A stretch of 39,845 bases of DNA from Nocardia sp. BSTN01 (GCF_015354405.1 NZ_JADKYP010000058.1:1-39845); one strand, 5' to 3'; numbered from the stretch's first letter, positions 17,074 through 25,545 are shown. Program-made: numbers and translations. The notes: a model not told the origin generated them from the sequence alone.

Positions 17074-18105
17074 TCATCCGAAGAACGCGGCGGCTTCCCC
17101 GTGCCGGTCGTTCGGCACCAGTTTGAGCTGCTTCGTCGCCTCCGCCAGCGACACCAGGCCGATCTCGGTGCCGTGCAACGCCACCATCTGGCCGAACCGG
17201 CCGTCGTGGACCGCTTCGGCGGCGTGCAGGCCGAAACGGGTCGCGAGCACCCGGTCGTAGGCGGTGGGTTTGCCGCCGCGCTGGACGTGGCCCAGTACCG
17301 TGGTGCGGACCTCCTTGCCGATGCGGCGTTCGATCTCCACGCCCAGTTGGTGGGCGACACCGGTGAACCGTTCGTGTCCGTATTCGTCGACCCCGCCCTC
17401 GCGCAGGTGGAACGAGCCCTCGGCGGGTTTGGCGCCCTCGGCGACCACGCAGATGAAATGCGAATCACCGCGTTGGAAGCGGCGTTTGATCATGGTGCAC
17501 ACCTCGTCGACGTCGAAGGGCACCTCCGGGACGAGGGTGAGGTGGGCGCCGGAGGCGATGCCGGAATTCATCGCGATCCACCCGGCGTGGCGGCCCATCA
17601 CCTCCACCAGCATGACGCGCTGATGCGATTCCGCGGTGGTGTGCAGCCGGTCGATGGCGTCGGTGGCGATGCTGACGGCGGTGTCGTGGCCGAAAGTGGT
17701 GTCGGTGCAGTCGATGTCGTTGTCGATGGTCTTCGGCACGCCGACCACCGGCACACCTTCGTCGGAGAGCCAGTGCGCGGCGGTGAGGGTGCCCTCGCCG
17801 CCGATCGGGATGAGGGCGTCGATGCCGTTGTCGTCGAGGGTGCGTTTGATGCGGCCCAGTCCCTCGAGCAGCACGTCGGGATTGGTGCGGGCGGTGCCGA
17901 GCATGGTGCCGCCCTTGGTGAGCAGCCGGTCGGTGCGGTCGTCGTTGTGGATGTGGATCTTGCGATCCTCCAGTAACCCGCGCCAACCGTCCTGGAAGCC
18001 GACGATCGCGTCACCGTAGCGGCCGTTCGCAGTGCGAACGACAGCTCGGATGACCGCGTTCAAGCCTGGGCAGTCCCCGCCTCCGGTCAAGACTCCGATG
18101 CGCAT
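17074..18105 (-). CDS. pfkA: 6-phosphofructokinase
   Basis: PfkA phosphorylates fructose 6-phosphate in glycolysis. The 343-aa protein has the nucleotide site [13 protein letters not shown] (8-20) and the GGEGT motif, where Gly after Glu points to ATP rather than pyrophosphate use. It has catalytic PKTIDNDID and MGRHAGWIA. Lys in PKTIDND, rather than Gly, is usual for the actinobacterial clade. It is transcribed opposite to gatCA and gatB, unlike my memory of M. tuberculosis, where all four point the same way. It is convergent with the module A kinase. Its upstream region holds a short inverted repeat and two of three copies of a palindrome. Confidence 0.97.
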   Translation of the reverse strand: MRIGVLTGGGDCPGLNAVIRAVVRTANGRYGDAIVGFQDGWRGLLEDRKIHIHNDDRTDRLLTKGGTMLGTARTNPDVLLEGLGRIKRTLDDNGIDALIPIGGEGTLTAAHWLSDEGVPVVGVPKTIDNDIDCTDTTFGHDTAVSIATDAIDRLHTTAESHQRVMLVEVMGRHAGWIAMNSGIASGAHLTLVPEVPFDVDEVCTMIKRRFQRGDSHFICVVAEGAKPAEGSFHLREGGVDEYGHERFTGVAHQLGVEIERRIGKEVRTTVLGHVQRGGKPTAYDRVLATRFGLHAAEAVHDGRFGQMVALHGTEIGLVSLAEATKQLKLVPNDRHGEAAAFFG

Positions 18106-18152
18106 GCCGCTATCTTGCCGCGCCCGGGCGCGCGGCGCAGCCCCGCCCCCGT

Positions 18153-18165
18153 TAACCGGCGGTTA
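18153..18165 (-). promoter_or_regulatory. Inverted repeat TAACCG-G-CGGTTA upstream of pfkA
   Basis: A perfect 6+1+6 inverted repeat lies 48 nt upstream of the pfkA ATG. It is a candidate operator for a dimeric regulator of pfkA. No regulator is identified. Confidence 0.35.
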
Positions 18166-18195
18166 CAGCAACCGGCTACCACAGACAGGAGTCAC

Positions 18196-18257
18196 TGCGC
18201 GGGCGCGCAGATGTTATTGCGCGGGCGCGCAGTGTCTGTTATTGCGCGGGCGCGCAG
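18196..18257. repeat. Three copies of the palindromic unit TGCGCGGGCGCGCAG
   Basis: Identical 15-nt units lie at 18196-18210, 18218-18232 and 18243-18257. Each contains the inverted repeat TGCGCG-GG-CGCGCA. The third copy encodes the last five residues (CAPAQ) of the lipoprotein gene. The other two lie in the pfkA-side intergenic region and would encode the same residues if read in that frame. The array looks like local duplication of the gene's 3' end, or a structural transcript-end element. Confidence 0.85.
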
Positions 18258-19147
18258 TGTCCGGCCGGAAGGTCGTCGAGATGTTTGGTGATCAGGCCCG
18301 CCATCTTGTTGAGAATCTGGGTGCCGTCGTCGAAGGTGCCCGAGGTCGCCTGGGCGGCAAGGGAAATGGCGACGTCGCCGTTGGGTGTGGTCAGCAGGCC
18401 GAATTGACGGACCAGGTAGTTGCCGCTCGGATCCGGCCCCCAGCCACCTTTGAAACGGGTGTTGTCCAGATGTCCGAGGCCCCACTGCTGGCCCCAGACC
18501 ACCTTGCCCATCAGTGTGGTCACGGTGTCGGCGTCGGGCAGGCAGGGCAGCCGCGACGCCCAGCGCACCTGGTCGGCCAGTGACCAGTCGGCCTGCCCGA
18601 ACGCGGAGTACTCGGCACGCGAGCGGGTCGCGGGGACGGTCGTGGTGGTGTCGCCCCCTTCGCGCAGCACCGACTGCACCGCTTTGGCCGCCGCGTCGGG
18701 TGCGCCCAGCGCCTGCCACAGCCCGTCGGCCGCGGAGTTGTCGGACTCGGTGATGGCCGCCGACATCTGATACGTGCTGGTGTTGCCGTTGGTGCGCAGA
18801 ACGGCAAGGGTCAGCGGGACTTTCATCGTCGACCAGGACGGCCCGGTGGTCCAATCGCCCATCTGTGCGGTGCGCTGGCCGCCGACCGCCATGATCGCCA
18901 TGCCGGCGCGTCCGTCCAGACTCGGTCGCAGTGCGGTGAAATCGGCTGCCAGCGAACCCGGCAGCGCGAACATCGTGACAGGAGCGGACGAGGTGCTCGC
19001 CCGGGTCGTCGTGGTCGCCGCGGGGGTGTCGGTGGCGTTCGAGCAGGCCGCCGGGCTCAGTAACAGGCTCGCCCCGAGCAGCGCTGCCGCGCAGCGGCAC
19101 ACTCGAAAAGCCATGGCCCGCTTCGTGCTCGGCCGGAGTGCGTGCAC
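18239..19147 (-). CDS. Exported beta-lactamase-fold serine hydrolase, probable lipoprotein (paralogue 1)
   Basis: The 302-aa protein starts at GTG with GGAGGTG upstream. A hydrophobic signal ends at LLLSPAAC (Cys35), a weak lipobox. A Thr/Ser/Ala-rich linker follows to about residue 55. The penicillin-recognising fold has STMK (Ser106, Lys109), SDN (135-137), and KGG at 233-235 in place of the usual KTG or KSG. No convincing omega-loop Glu (class A Glu166) is seen, so it may bind rather than efficiently hydrolyse beta-lactams. It is paralogous to the gene at 19275, with the first two motifs at the same residue numbers. It is the last gene of the HK-RR-STK-hydrolase-hydrolase series, after a 127-nt gap. 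A true beta-lactamase, a D,D-peptidase-like protein and a sensor all remain possible. Confidence 0.85.
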   Translation of the reverse strand: MHALRPSTKRAMAFRVCRCAAALLGASLLLSPAACSNATDTPAATTTTRASTSSAPVTMFALPGSLAADFTALRPSLDGRAGMAIMAVGGQRTAQMGDWTTGPSWSTMKVPLTLAVLRTNGNTSTYQMSAAITESDNSAADGLWQALGAPDAAAKAVQSVLREGGDTTTTVPATRSRAEYSAFGQADWSLADQVRWASRLPCLPDADTVTTLMGKVVWGQQWGLGHLDNTRFKGGWGPDPSGNYLVRQFGLLTTPNGDVAISLAAQATSGTFDDGTQILNKMAGLITKHLDDLPAGHCAPAQ

Positions 19148-19274
19148 CCGTTCACCTCCACATCGTGCGGACGGCCCCGCACGGCACCATCCGTCAGACG
19201 AGGAATTGTGTGCGGTCGCGGCCCGCGGGTCAAATGCGAGGACCGTCGGCGGCGCATATGAGACGACTGCGCAA

Positions 19275-20198
19275 TCACCGCTCGCATTCTCCGCCGTGCA
19301 GTTCGTGCACGTGTTCGGACAGCAGCGCCGACATCCGGTCCATCATTTCGACCGCATCATCATAGGATCCCGAATCCGGTTGTGCCGCAAGAGCTACCGC
19401 GAGCTGCCCGGACCAGGTGGGCACCAGGCCGAACTGGCGGACCAGATAGGCTCCGGTGTCGTCGTCGGGTCCCCAGCCGCCCTTGTACTCGGCGCCGACG
19501 AACGAACCCAGGCCCCAGCTCTGGCTGTCGGTGATCTGCTGCATCAGATCCACCACCCGCGAGGCGTTGTGCAGGCACGGCAGCCGCGCGGCGAAGCGCA
19601 GCTGATCGACCAGACTCCATGGGGTGGCGCCGAAAACCATCGGGTCGTCGATGGATTGGCGCGCATCCGGATTATGCCGGTCGGCGACATCGGTGGTGGT
19701 GTCGCCGGCCTCGCGCAGCACCGCCTCGACCGCTTCGGCCGCGGGTTCGCCGCCACCCAGCGCGATCCAGAGTGCTTGCGCCGCATCGTTGTCCGAGGCG
19801 GTGATGGCGGCCTGGGCGACATCGGCCAGTCCCACCGGATCCCGCCGCAGCGCCGCGAGGGCGAGGGGCACCTTGATCGTCGACCAGGCGACCCCCGTGG
19901 TCCAGTCGCCGAGGGTGATCACGTGGTCGCCACCCACGGCCATCACCGCCAGGCCCATGCGGCCCGGTAGCTGCGCGCGCAGATTGGCGAAACCGGCCAC
20001 CAGACCGCTGGGCAGGGTGAGCGTCGAGCGGGGAACGGGCGCCGGACGCACCATTTCGGTGGCCGGCGGCCGGGCCGGGCCCGGGTCGGTGCTGACCGCG
20101 GCACCGTGTGCCGCGCACGCCGAAACGAGAAGTGTGACAACTGCCAAGAACAACCGCCGCCGACCCTGGCGCCCGGTGGGCGTCGGGTCAGTAGACAT
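19275..20198 (-). CDS. Exported beta-lactamase-fold serine hydrolase lipoprotein (paralogue 2)
   Basis: This 307-aa protein has a basic N-terminus (GRQGRRRLFLAVVTLLVSAC) with a good lipobox, VSAC, at Cys28, so it should be anchored to the outer membrane face. The linker is Pro-rich. Active-site motifs are STIK (Ser106, Lys109), SDN (135-137) and KGG (239-241). GDWTTG, LREAGDTTT and KGGWGPD are shared with paralogue 1. The ATG at 20198 overlaps the end of the kinase gene by 11 nt (ATGTCTACTGA), so the two are translationally coupled. This ties it to kinase signalling. As in paralogue 1, KTG is replaced and no clear Glu166 is seen. Confidence 0.87.
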   Translation of the reverse strand: MSTDPTPTGRQGRRRLFLAVVTLLVSACAAHGAAVSTDPGPARPPATEMVRPAPVPRSTLTLPSGLVAGFANLRAQLPGRMGLAVMAVGGDHVITLGDWTTGVAWSTIKVPLALAALRRDPVGLADVAQAAITASDNDAAQALWIALGGGEPAAEAVEAVLREAGDTTTDVADRHNPDARQSIDDPMVFGATPWSLVDQLRFAARLPCLHNASRVVDLMQQITDSQSWGLGSFVGAEYKGGWGPDDDTGAYLVRQFGLVPTWSGQLAVALAAQPDSGSYDDAVEMMDRMSALLSEHVHELHGGECER

Positions 20199-22761
20199 AG
20201 ACCACCGCGTTGTCACCGCCCGTACAGGTGACGACCTTTCCCGAGCTGGTGCAGGTCATCGGATAGGACCGGCCCGTCACCGGACTCACCGCGATGATCG
20301 AGGTGCTGGTCTCGGCGGTGGCCGCGCTGGTCGCGCCGTGCGATTCGGCCGCCTGCGCGTAGGCCTTGCGCACCGCTTCCGCGAAACCGCAAGAGGTCAC
20401 CGAGGATCCGGTCGCGGTCTTGCCGAACGAGCCCTGCGACGTCGATGTCTGCGAGCACGGGGTCGCGCCGACCGGAAGGTTGGCCGACGTGCCGGTCGTG
20501 GTCGGCGCCGCGGTCGTGCTCGGTGCGGAGCTGGTCGCCGGTTGCTGGGCGGTCACCGCCGGGGCGGCGGGCGCCGCCGCGGTGGCCGGGTGATCGTTGC
20601 TGCCCGACGAGCCGAAGACCTGCCAGCCGACGATGCCGAGGCCGGCCAGGACCACCGCACTCAGGACGCCGAGAACGACCGGAACCGCGACCGATCGCGA
20701 GCGCTTCGCCGGGCGTGCGTCTTCCGAACCCGTTGCCGCGAAGGCGAATTCGTCATCGTAGTCGTCGTCGGCGTAACGGTCGTCGGCGTATCGGTCGTCG
20801 TCGGCGTACCGGGTGTCGGCGTATCGGTCGTCCTCGTCGTAGCGAGCGTCGTCGCGGAAGCGCAGATCGTCGTCGTAGCGGGTGTCGTCGCCGTAGTCCT
20901 CGTCGCCCGGCCGGGCGACGTCGAGGAACTGGGTATCGCCCGCTGCCTCGGCGACGGTGCCGAACTGCGAGACGTCGAGGAAACGGGTGTTGTCCTCGAC
21001 ACCGGGGACGCGATCGGTGCCGCCGGTGCGGAACTGGGAGACGTCGATCAGTTCGGTCTTCTCACCGGGCCGCAGATCCGCATCCGATCCCAGGGCGGTG
21101 TCGGCACCGGATCGCGCCGTCACCTCGGGATCGTTGCTGAACTGCGCCGGGTCGAGCAGTTGGGTGCGGTATTCGGAACCCGGTGTCGAATCCTGCTCGG
21201 CCACGGGCTGTTCGGTGCGGTCGCGAGTCTCCTCGCCGCCGATCACGCCGTACGCGCGGGTCGGTTCGGCCGTGCGAGGCACGATCGGTTCTGCCGCCTG
21301 CCGTGCCGATCCGGCCGCAGGCGGCTTGCGCATCGGCAGGCTCGGCAGCGTCGCCGGCTTCGACTGCGCCGCAGCGGATTCGGCGGGCAGCTCGAAGTGG
21401 AATTCGCCCGGATCGACCAGCGTCGGATCGGCGGGCCGGATGATCGGCAGATCGCCGGACGTATCGCGCTCGTCCTTGCTCGGCGGCGGGATGATGCGCA
21501 GCGTGCCCGTGGTCTCGTACGCGCGAGACGTGGCCGCGGGGGGGTCGGCCGGCCGGTTCGCTTCGGCCGGGCCGTCCTGGACCGGGCCGGCTCCCGAGGC
21601 GGCTGAAACAGGCTGTGCCGCAGCGGCATTCGCGGCGTCCGTGGACGCGTCGGCCCCGCCCGCGGCAGTGTCACCCGCGGCGGCGGAGCTGCGTGGCTGG
21701 AAGTTTGCCGCGATCGTCGGTCCGTCCGGTCCGAACGGCTGGAACGTCGTCGGCTCCGGCGTGCGGCGGTAGTCGTTGTCCCGTGCCGCCGCCACGGACA
21801 CCGGGTCCGGACCGTCGGACGGGTTCCCGCCGCGCGGGGTGTTCGCGAGCAGTTCCGCGCCGAACACCTTCGGTGTCCCGGAATCGAATAGCGTCCCGGC
21901 GGTACTCGAGTCGGCGGGCATCCGGCCGCCCAGCCCCAGCGCCGCGCGGGCGGCGGCCGCGAACTGTCCGGCGGTCTGGTACCGGTCGGCGGGCGCCTTC
22001 GCCATCGCGCGCGCGATCACGTCGTCGATCGCCTCGGGCACGCCCGCGCGAACGGCGCTGGCTCGCGGCGGTGGTTCCGACAGATGCGACCGGATCAGCA
22101 CACTGACGCTCTCGGCGGGGAACGGCGTCGCACCGGTCAGGCATTCGTGCAGGACACAGGCCAGCGAATAGATGTCGGCGCGGGCGGTCACGGGCCCGGA
22201 ATCGAATCGCTCCGGCGCCATGTAGGTGTAGGAACCGGCGGCGTGGCTGCCCGTGGTGTGCGGGTTGTCGCCCTCGTCGCGGGCGATGCCGAAGTCGGTG
22301 AGATACGCGAAGTCGGCCGGGGTGACGAGGATATTGGCCGGTTTCACATCCCGATGGACCAGCCCGGCCGCATGGGCCGCATCCAGCGCGGCGGCCACCT
22401 GCTCGACGATCGCCACCGCGCGGTCGGTATCGAGCTTGCCCTGCCGGCGCAGCAGGGTGCGCAGGTTCTCACCGCGCACCAGCCGCATATCCAGGAACAG
22501 GGACCCACCGGTCTCGCCCCAGTCGTGGATCGGGATGATGTGCGGTTCGGCCAGCCGCGCCGCTGCCTGCGATTCGCGGCGGAAGCGTTCCTGATAGATC
22601 GCGTCCTGCGCGAGCTGTTCGGGCAGAATCTTGAGCGCGACGACGCGATCCCTACCGGTATCGAACGCCTCGTACACCTCGCCCATACCGCCACGACCGA
22701 GCAGCGAGCGCACCTCGTACGGGCCGAATCTGGTGCCGACCCGTGACCTCGGCACATCCAC
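20188..22761 (-). CDS. Receptor-type Ser/Thr protein kinase with long disordered linker (module B)
   Basis: The GTG start (GGAGGT 6 nt upstream) gives 857 aa. The kinase domain (about 12-270) has GRGGMGEVY (22-30), Lys44, HRDVKPANIL (136-145), DFGIAR (156-161) and MAPE (181-184). A very long, acidic, disordered linker (about 280-690) includes four short repeats (TQLLDPAQF, TELIDVSQF, TRFLDVSQF, TQFLDVARP near 530-615) and an Asp/Tyr/Arg-rich tract. One membrane segment lies near 690-715. The outer part has a Thr/Ala-rich stalk and a four-Cys domain of about 90 residues ending SPVTGRSYPMTC...TCTGGDNAVVYVY. It lacks PASTA repeats. It follows the RR gene by 66 nt and overlaps the lipoprotein gene. 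Confidence 0.93.
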   Translation of the reverse strand: MDVPRSRVGTRFGPYEVRSLLGRGGMGEVYEAFDTGRDRVVALKILPEQLAQDAIYQERFRRESQAAARLAEPHIIPIHDWGETGGSLFLDMRLVRGENLRTLLRRQGKLDTDRAVAIVEQVAAALDAAHAAGLVHRDVKPANILVTPADFAYLTDFGIARDEGDNPHTTGSHAAGSYTYMAPERFDSGPVTARADIYSLACVLHECLTGATPFPAESVSVLIRSHLSEPPPRASAVRAGVPEAIDDVIARAMAKAPADRYQTAGQFAAAARAALGLGGRMPADSSTAGTLFDSGTPKVFGAELLANTPRGGNPSDGPDPVSVAAARDNDYRRTPEPTTFQPFGPDGPTIAANFQPRSSAAAGDTAAGGADASTDAANAAAAQPVSAASGAGPVQDGPAEANRPADPPAATSRAYETTGTLRIIPPPSKDERDTSGDLPIIRPADPTLVDPGEFHFELPAESAAAQSKPATLPSLPMRKPPAAGSARQAAEPIVPRTAEPTRAYGVIGGEETRDRTEQPVAEQDSTPGSEYRTQLLDPAQFSNDPEVTARSGADTALGSDADLRPGEKTELIDVSQFRTGGTDRVPGVEDNTRFLDVSQFGTVAEAAGDTQFLDVARPGDEDYGDDTRYDDDLRFRDDARYDEDDRYADTRYADDDRYADDRYADDDYDDEFAFAATGSEDARPAKRSRSVAVPVVLGVLSAVVLAGLGIVGWQVFGSSGSNDHPATAAAPAAPAVTAQQPATSSAPSTTAAPTTTGTSANLPVGATPCSQTSTSQGSFGKTATGSSVTSCGFAEAVRKAYAQAAESHGATSAATAETSTSIIAVSPVTGRSYPMTCTSSGKVVTCTGGDNAVVYVY
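20755..20885. repeat. Low-complexity repeat coding for the Asp/Tyr/Arg tract
   Basis: Degenerate GTCGTCGGCGTA-like units recur here and encode RYADDD- and RYAD-type repeats on the minus strand in the kinase linker, shortly before the membrane segment. The tract is strongly acidic. Confidence 0.75.
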
Positions 22762-22827
22762 CGGTGAACCTCCAACTCCTGGGCAAGGTGGCCAACCTGC
22801 CCGGCGCCGCACCGGGTTGCCTGCCCC

Positions 22828-23538
22828 TCAGAACGCCGATTCTCCGGGTGCGACCACGCCGTGGTCAAACGCGAAGACGATCGCGGCGGCCCTGTCCCGT
22901 AACCCTAGCTTGCCGAAAATGTGTCCGACGTGGCTCTTTACCGTTACTTCGGAGATGCCGAGTTCGCCGGCGATCTCGGAGTTGACCCGCCCGCGGCCGA
23001 TCAGTTTGAGCACCTCGAGTTCGCGAGCGGTCAGCTCCGCCATGCGCGAGCGGGTGTCCGCGGGGACCGGCCGCGCCGTCCGATAGGCCGAGAGCACCCG
23101 GCCGGTGACGGACGGATCGAGCCAGGAGCCGCCCTCGGCCACGGTGCGCACCGCGCGGATCAGATCCTCGGCGGGGGAGTCCTTGAGGATGAATCCCGCC
23201 GCACCGGCCCGCAGCGCACCCGAGAGCAGATGGTCGTCGTCGAAGGTGGTGAGGACCAGCACCGGCGGCGCGTCCGGACGGGTCCGCAGCCGCCGCGTCG
23301 CATCGATGCCGCCGACCCGCTTCATCCGCAGATCCATCAGCACCACGTCCGGACGGTGTTCGGTCAAGGCGGCCGGCACCTCGTCGCCGTCGCCGCATTC
23401 GGTGACCACGAAGCCGTCGCGGCGGCGCAGGATCCGGCGCAACCCGCCGCGCACGAGTTCCTGATCGTCGACGACGAGCACGGTGGTGGTGGCGGTATCG
23501 GTCTCGGTCTCGGTGAGCGGGATCTGACCCGGGTTCAC
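22828..23538 (-). CDS. Response regulator, NarL/LuxR family (module B)
   Basis: The 236-aa regulator starts at GTG preceded by AGGAGGG. A 16-residue Thr-rich tail precedes the receiver domain, which has Asp24-Asp25, phospho-acceptor Asp69 (VVLMDLRM), LVLTTFDDD, and Lys in FILKDSP. The LuxR-type DNA-binding domain reads LTARELEVLKLIGRGRVNSEIAGELGISEVTVKSHVGHI. The cognate kinase lies 67 nt upstream on the same strand. The Ser/Thr kinase gene follows 66 nt downstream, so HK-RR-STK is a likely operon. The Thr-rich N-terminus could be a target of that kinase; this is speculation. Confidence 0.95.
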   Translation of the reverse strand: MNPGQIPLTETETDTATTTVLVVDDQELVRGGLRRILRRRDGFVVTECGDGDEVPAALTEHRPDVVLMDLRMKRVGGIDATRRLRTRPDAPPVLVLTTFDDDHLLSGALRAGAAGFILKDSPAEDLIRAVRTVAEGGSWLDPSVTGRVLSAYRTARPVPADTRSRMAELTARELEVLKLIGRGRVNSEIAGELGISEVTVKSHVGHIFGKLGLRDRAAAIVFAFDHGVVAPGESAF

Positions 23539-23605
23539 AAGCCCTCCTGTGTTCTGCGGGACACCCGCACCCGGTCGGACCGGCGAGCGGCTGCGCGAGT
23601 GTGTC

Positions 23606-24958
23606 TCACCGGTCCTCCTGGCGTTTGCGGGTGAGCGAGGTGATCGCGTCGCGCACCATCGTCAAGGGATCGTCGAGTCCGCTCACCGGGCAGACCTCGT
23701 CGGGAGCGAGGGGGATGCGGGCGCGCACCTGCCAGTACTCGCCCGATCGGCCGGCCGACAGGTTGCCGTTCAGGGTGGCCGTGCGCTGGCGCATGCCGCT
23801 GATTCCCATCCCGCGGCCGGTGCGCGGGGCCGGGCCCTGTGGCAGCGTATTGCGCGCGCGCACGGTCACTTCGCCCGGAGTCACGGCGATCTCGAGGGAC
23901 GCTTGCGCGCCGGGAGCGTGTTTGGCGATATTCGACAGCGATTCCTGGCTGATCCGATACAGCGCCAGGCCGGTCGACGCGGACACCGCCGCGGTGTCGC
24001 CGATGAGGTGGTAGGTCACCGGCAGCCCGGCGCCGACGAAATCGGAGACCAGATCGGCGATGTCCTCGAGCCCCGGTTCGGGCGTCATCGCGGAGGGGCG
24101 CTGATCGAGCAGGCCGACGGTGTGCCGGATATCGGCCATGGCTTGGCGGCCGAGGCGTTCGGCATCGCCGAGTGCGTCGATGGCCTCGTCGACATCGCGA
24201 TCGGTCTCGAGCGCGTGCCGGGCCGCGGTCAGGTGCAGCAGGGTGACGCTGAGGGAATGGGCGATCACGTCGTGGACCTCGCGGGCGATCCGGCGGCGTT
24301 CGTCGTCGGCCGCCTGCGCGGAGCGGATGGCCTGATTCTCGCGTTCCTGATCCAGCGACTGCCGCTGGAACTGCAGCATCAGACCGACCATCCAGCCCAG
24401 CACGATCGCGACGACGTACACCTGCACCAGTTCGGCGGAGCCCAGGGCGTAGAAGACGACGATCTCGGCGACCGCGGCGATCATCCAGAACAGGCTGACC
24501 CGTTTCGGCGCGATCGCCCCGATCATGCCGACCATCACGGTCAACACCAGGGGCGAACAGTCGGGCGAGACCGGCTGCAGCAGGAACAGCGCCTGAGCGG
24601 TGAGCGCGGACAGTCCGAACACCGCCGGCTTCGGGGGCAGATCGAAGAAGAACAGCAGCGGGTAGCAGGCGAACAGCAACGCCACCGCGAGGAAGGGCAC
24701 CCCCGTCGAGAAGTATTGGCTGCGCAGCGCCGCGGCCGCGACCGCCGACACCACGACCGCGATATCCGCGGTGACGACCACCGAGACGGGATAGCCGTAG
24801 GACATCTCCTCGACCCGTCGCCGCAACGTGCCGGCCGGATCGTGCACGAGATCCAGGAGTCGCCGCGCGACCCGCCCCAGCGCCAGGCGTGTCCGGCCCG
24901 GGCGCCGCGGTGCGTGCGGCGATACCTCCGCACGGTCGTCGGCGCTGGTCAGGTCCAT
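23606..24958 (-). CDS. Sensor histidine kinase, NarL/HisKA_3 type (module B)
   Basis: This 450-aa sensor starts at an ATG placed 7 nt after a -10 box. A cytoplasmic N-terminus (1-55) precedes several membrane segments (about 58-200) with short loops. HisKA_3 has phospho-acceptor His229 (RRRIAREVHDVIAHSLS). The HATPase domain has SQESLSNIAKHAPG (N-box) and GRGMGISGMRQRTATLNG (G-box). It is similar in layout to the module A kinase at 12266. It is divergent from the small gene and ABC exporter at 25143-28757, which its regulator may control. Confidence 0.93.
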   Translation of the reverse strand: MDLTSADDRAEVSPHAPRRPGRTRLALGRVARRLLDLVHDPAGTLRRRVEEMSYGYPVSVVVTADIAVVVSAVAAAALRSQYFSTGVPFLAVALLFACYPLLFFFDLPPKPAVFGLSALTAQALFLLQPVSPDCSPLVLTVMVGMIGAIAPKRVSLFWMIAAVAEIVVFYALGSAELVQVYVVAIVLGWMVGLMLQFQRQSLDQERENQAIRSAQAADDERRRIAREVHDVIAHSLSVTLLHLTAARHALETDRDVDEAIDALGDAERLGRQAMADIRHTVGLLDQRPSAMTPEPGLEDIADLVSDFVGAGLPVTYHLIGDTAAVSASTGLALYRISQESLSNIAKHAPGAQASLEIAVTPGEVTVRARNTLPQGPAPRTGRGMGISGMRQRTATLNGNLSAGRSGEYWQVRARIPLAPDEVCPVSGLDDPLTMVRDAITSLTRKRQEDR

Positions 24959-24965
24959 GACAGTC

Positions 24966-24971
24966 AGGCTA
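24966..24971 (-). promoter_or_regulatory. -10 box of a leaderless histidine kinase transcript
   Basis: On the minus strand TAGCCT is followed by 7 nt and then ATG 24958. No Shine-Dalgarno sequence is present. Confidence 0.5.
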
Positions 24972-25142
24972 GTCGCCGACGGGTGCTCGCTGCATCGTTC
25001 CCGGAAAGGGCCCACGCTCCTACCGTGGTAGGACGCGAAGTCTCGTCTGCGGCACGACGTATCCGCGGTGCCGTCTCCGTAGCGTGAGTCGCACAGTGTC
25101 CGGCGGAAAGGTTCGGACACCCGGCCCGAGGAGATGGGTGCG

Positions 25143-25463
25143 ATGACTTGGCAAGACCAGCACGCTCGTACCGAAATCCTGCACGAGGTGCTCGCCCGCG
25201 CGGCCGTCGATCCGGCCACGCCGGGCCTGTTCTACGACCTGCCCGAGTGCGATCGGCTCTTCGGCGGGCCCGCCGGAGTGCTTGCCGCCCTGCGGTATCG
25301 GTGGGACAACCACCTGCACGCCAAACTCGACCAGGCCCAGCTGCAGGGACAGTCCCCGAGCGAGGCCTATCGGGAATTGGCCGCAGAGCAACCGGTACTG
25401 CGTGCCGTGCTCGACGCACACGAGGTCCGGCATTGGCATCGGGAGCCGGCCCTGGCACGCTGA
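25143..25463 (+). CDS. Small conserved-looking protein of unknown function
   Basis: This 106-aa soluble protein starts at ATG 25143, with GAGGAG 9 nt upstream. The ATG at 25134 abuts that site and cannot use it. The protein is helical-looking and charged (RTEILHEVLARAAVDPATPG; GGPAGVLAALRYRWDNHLHAKLDQAQ; EAYRELAAEQPVLRAVLDAHE) and ends HWHREPALAR. No signal or membrane segment is present. I do not recognise it. It lies between the divergent histidine kinase and the ABC exporter, 82 nt before the ATPase gene, so it may belong to that operon. Confidence 0.7.
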   Translation: MTWQDQHARTEILHEVLARAAVDPATPGLFYDLPECDRLFGGPAGVLAALRYRWDNHLHAKLDQAQLQGQSPSEAYRELAAEQPVLRAVLDAHEVRHWHREPALAR

Positions 25464-25545
25464 GCGACGATCCGACCCGGTTGCGGCGCAGTCGAACCCG
25501 CGCCGTCATCGCGACCGACAGCAGAAAGAGGGTGGGGCGACCGCC

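Noticed and set aside
20755-20885. Repeated GTCGTCGGCGTA units as a CRISPR-like array
   Set aside because: The units are short and degenerate, have no spacers, and simply encode the Asp/Tyr/Arg tract of the kinase.
19624-21606. 660-aa plus-strand frame over the lipoprotein and kinase genes
   Set aside because: The minus-strand genes carry all the conserved motifs. The plus frame is low-complexity Val/Gly/Arg with no domain.
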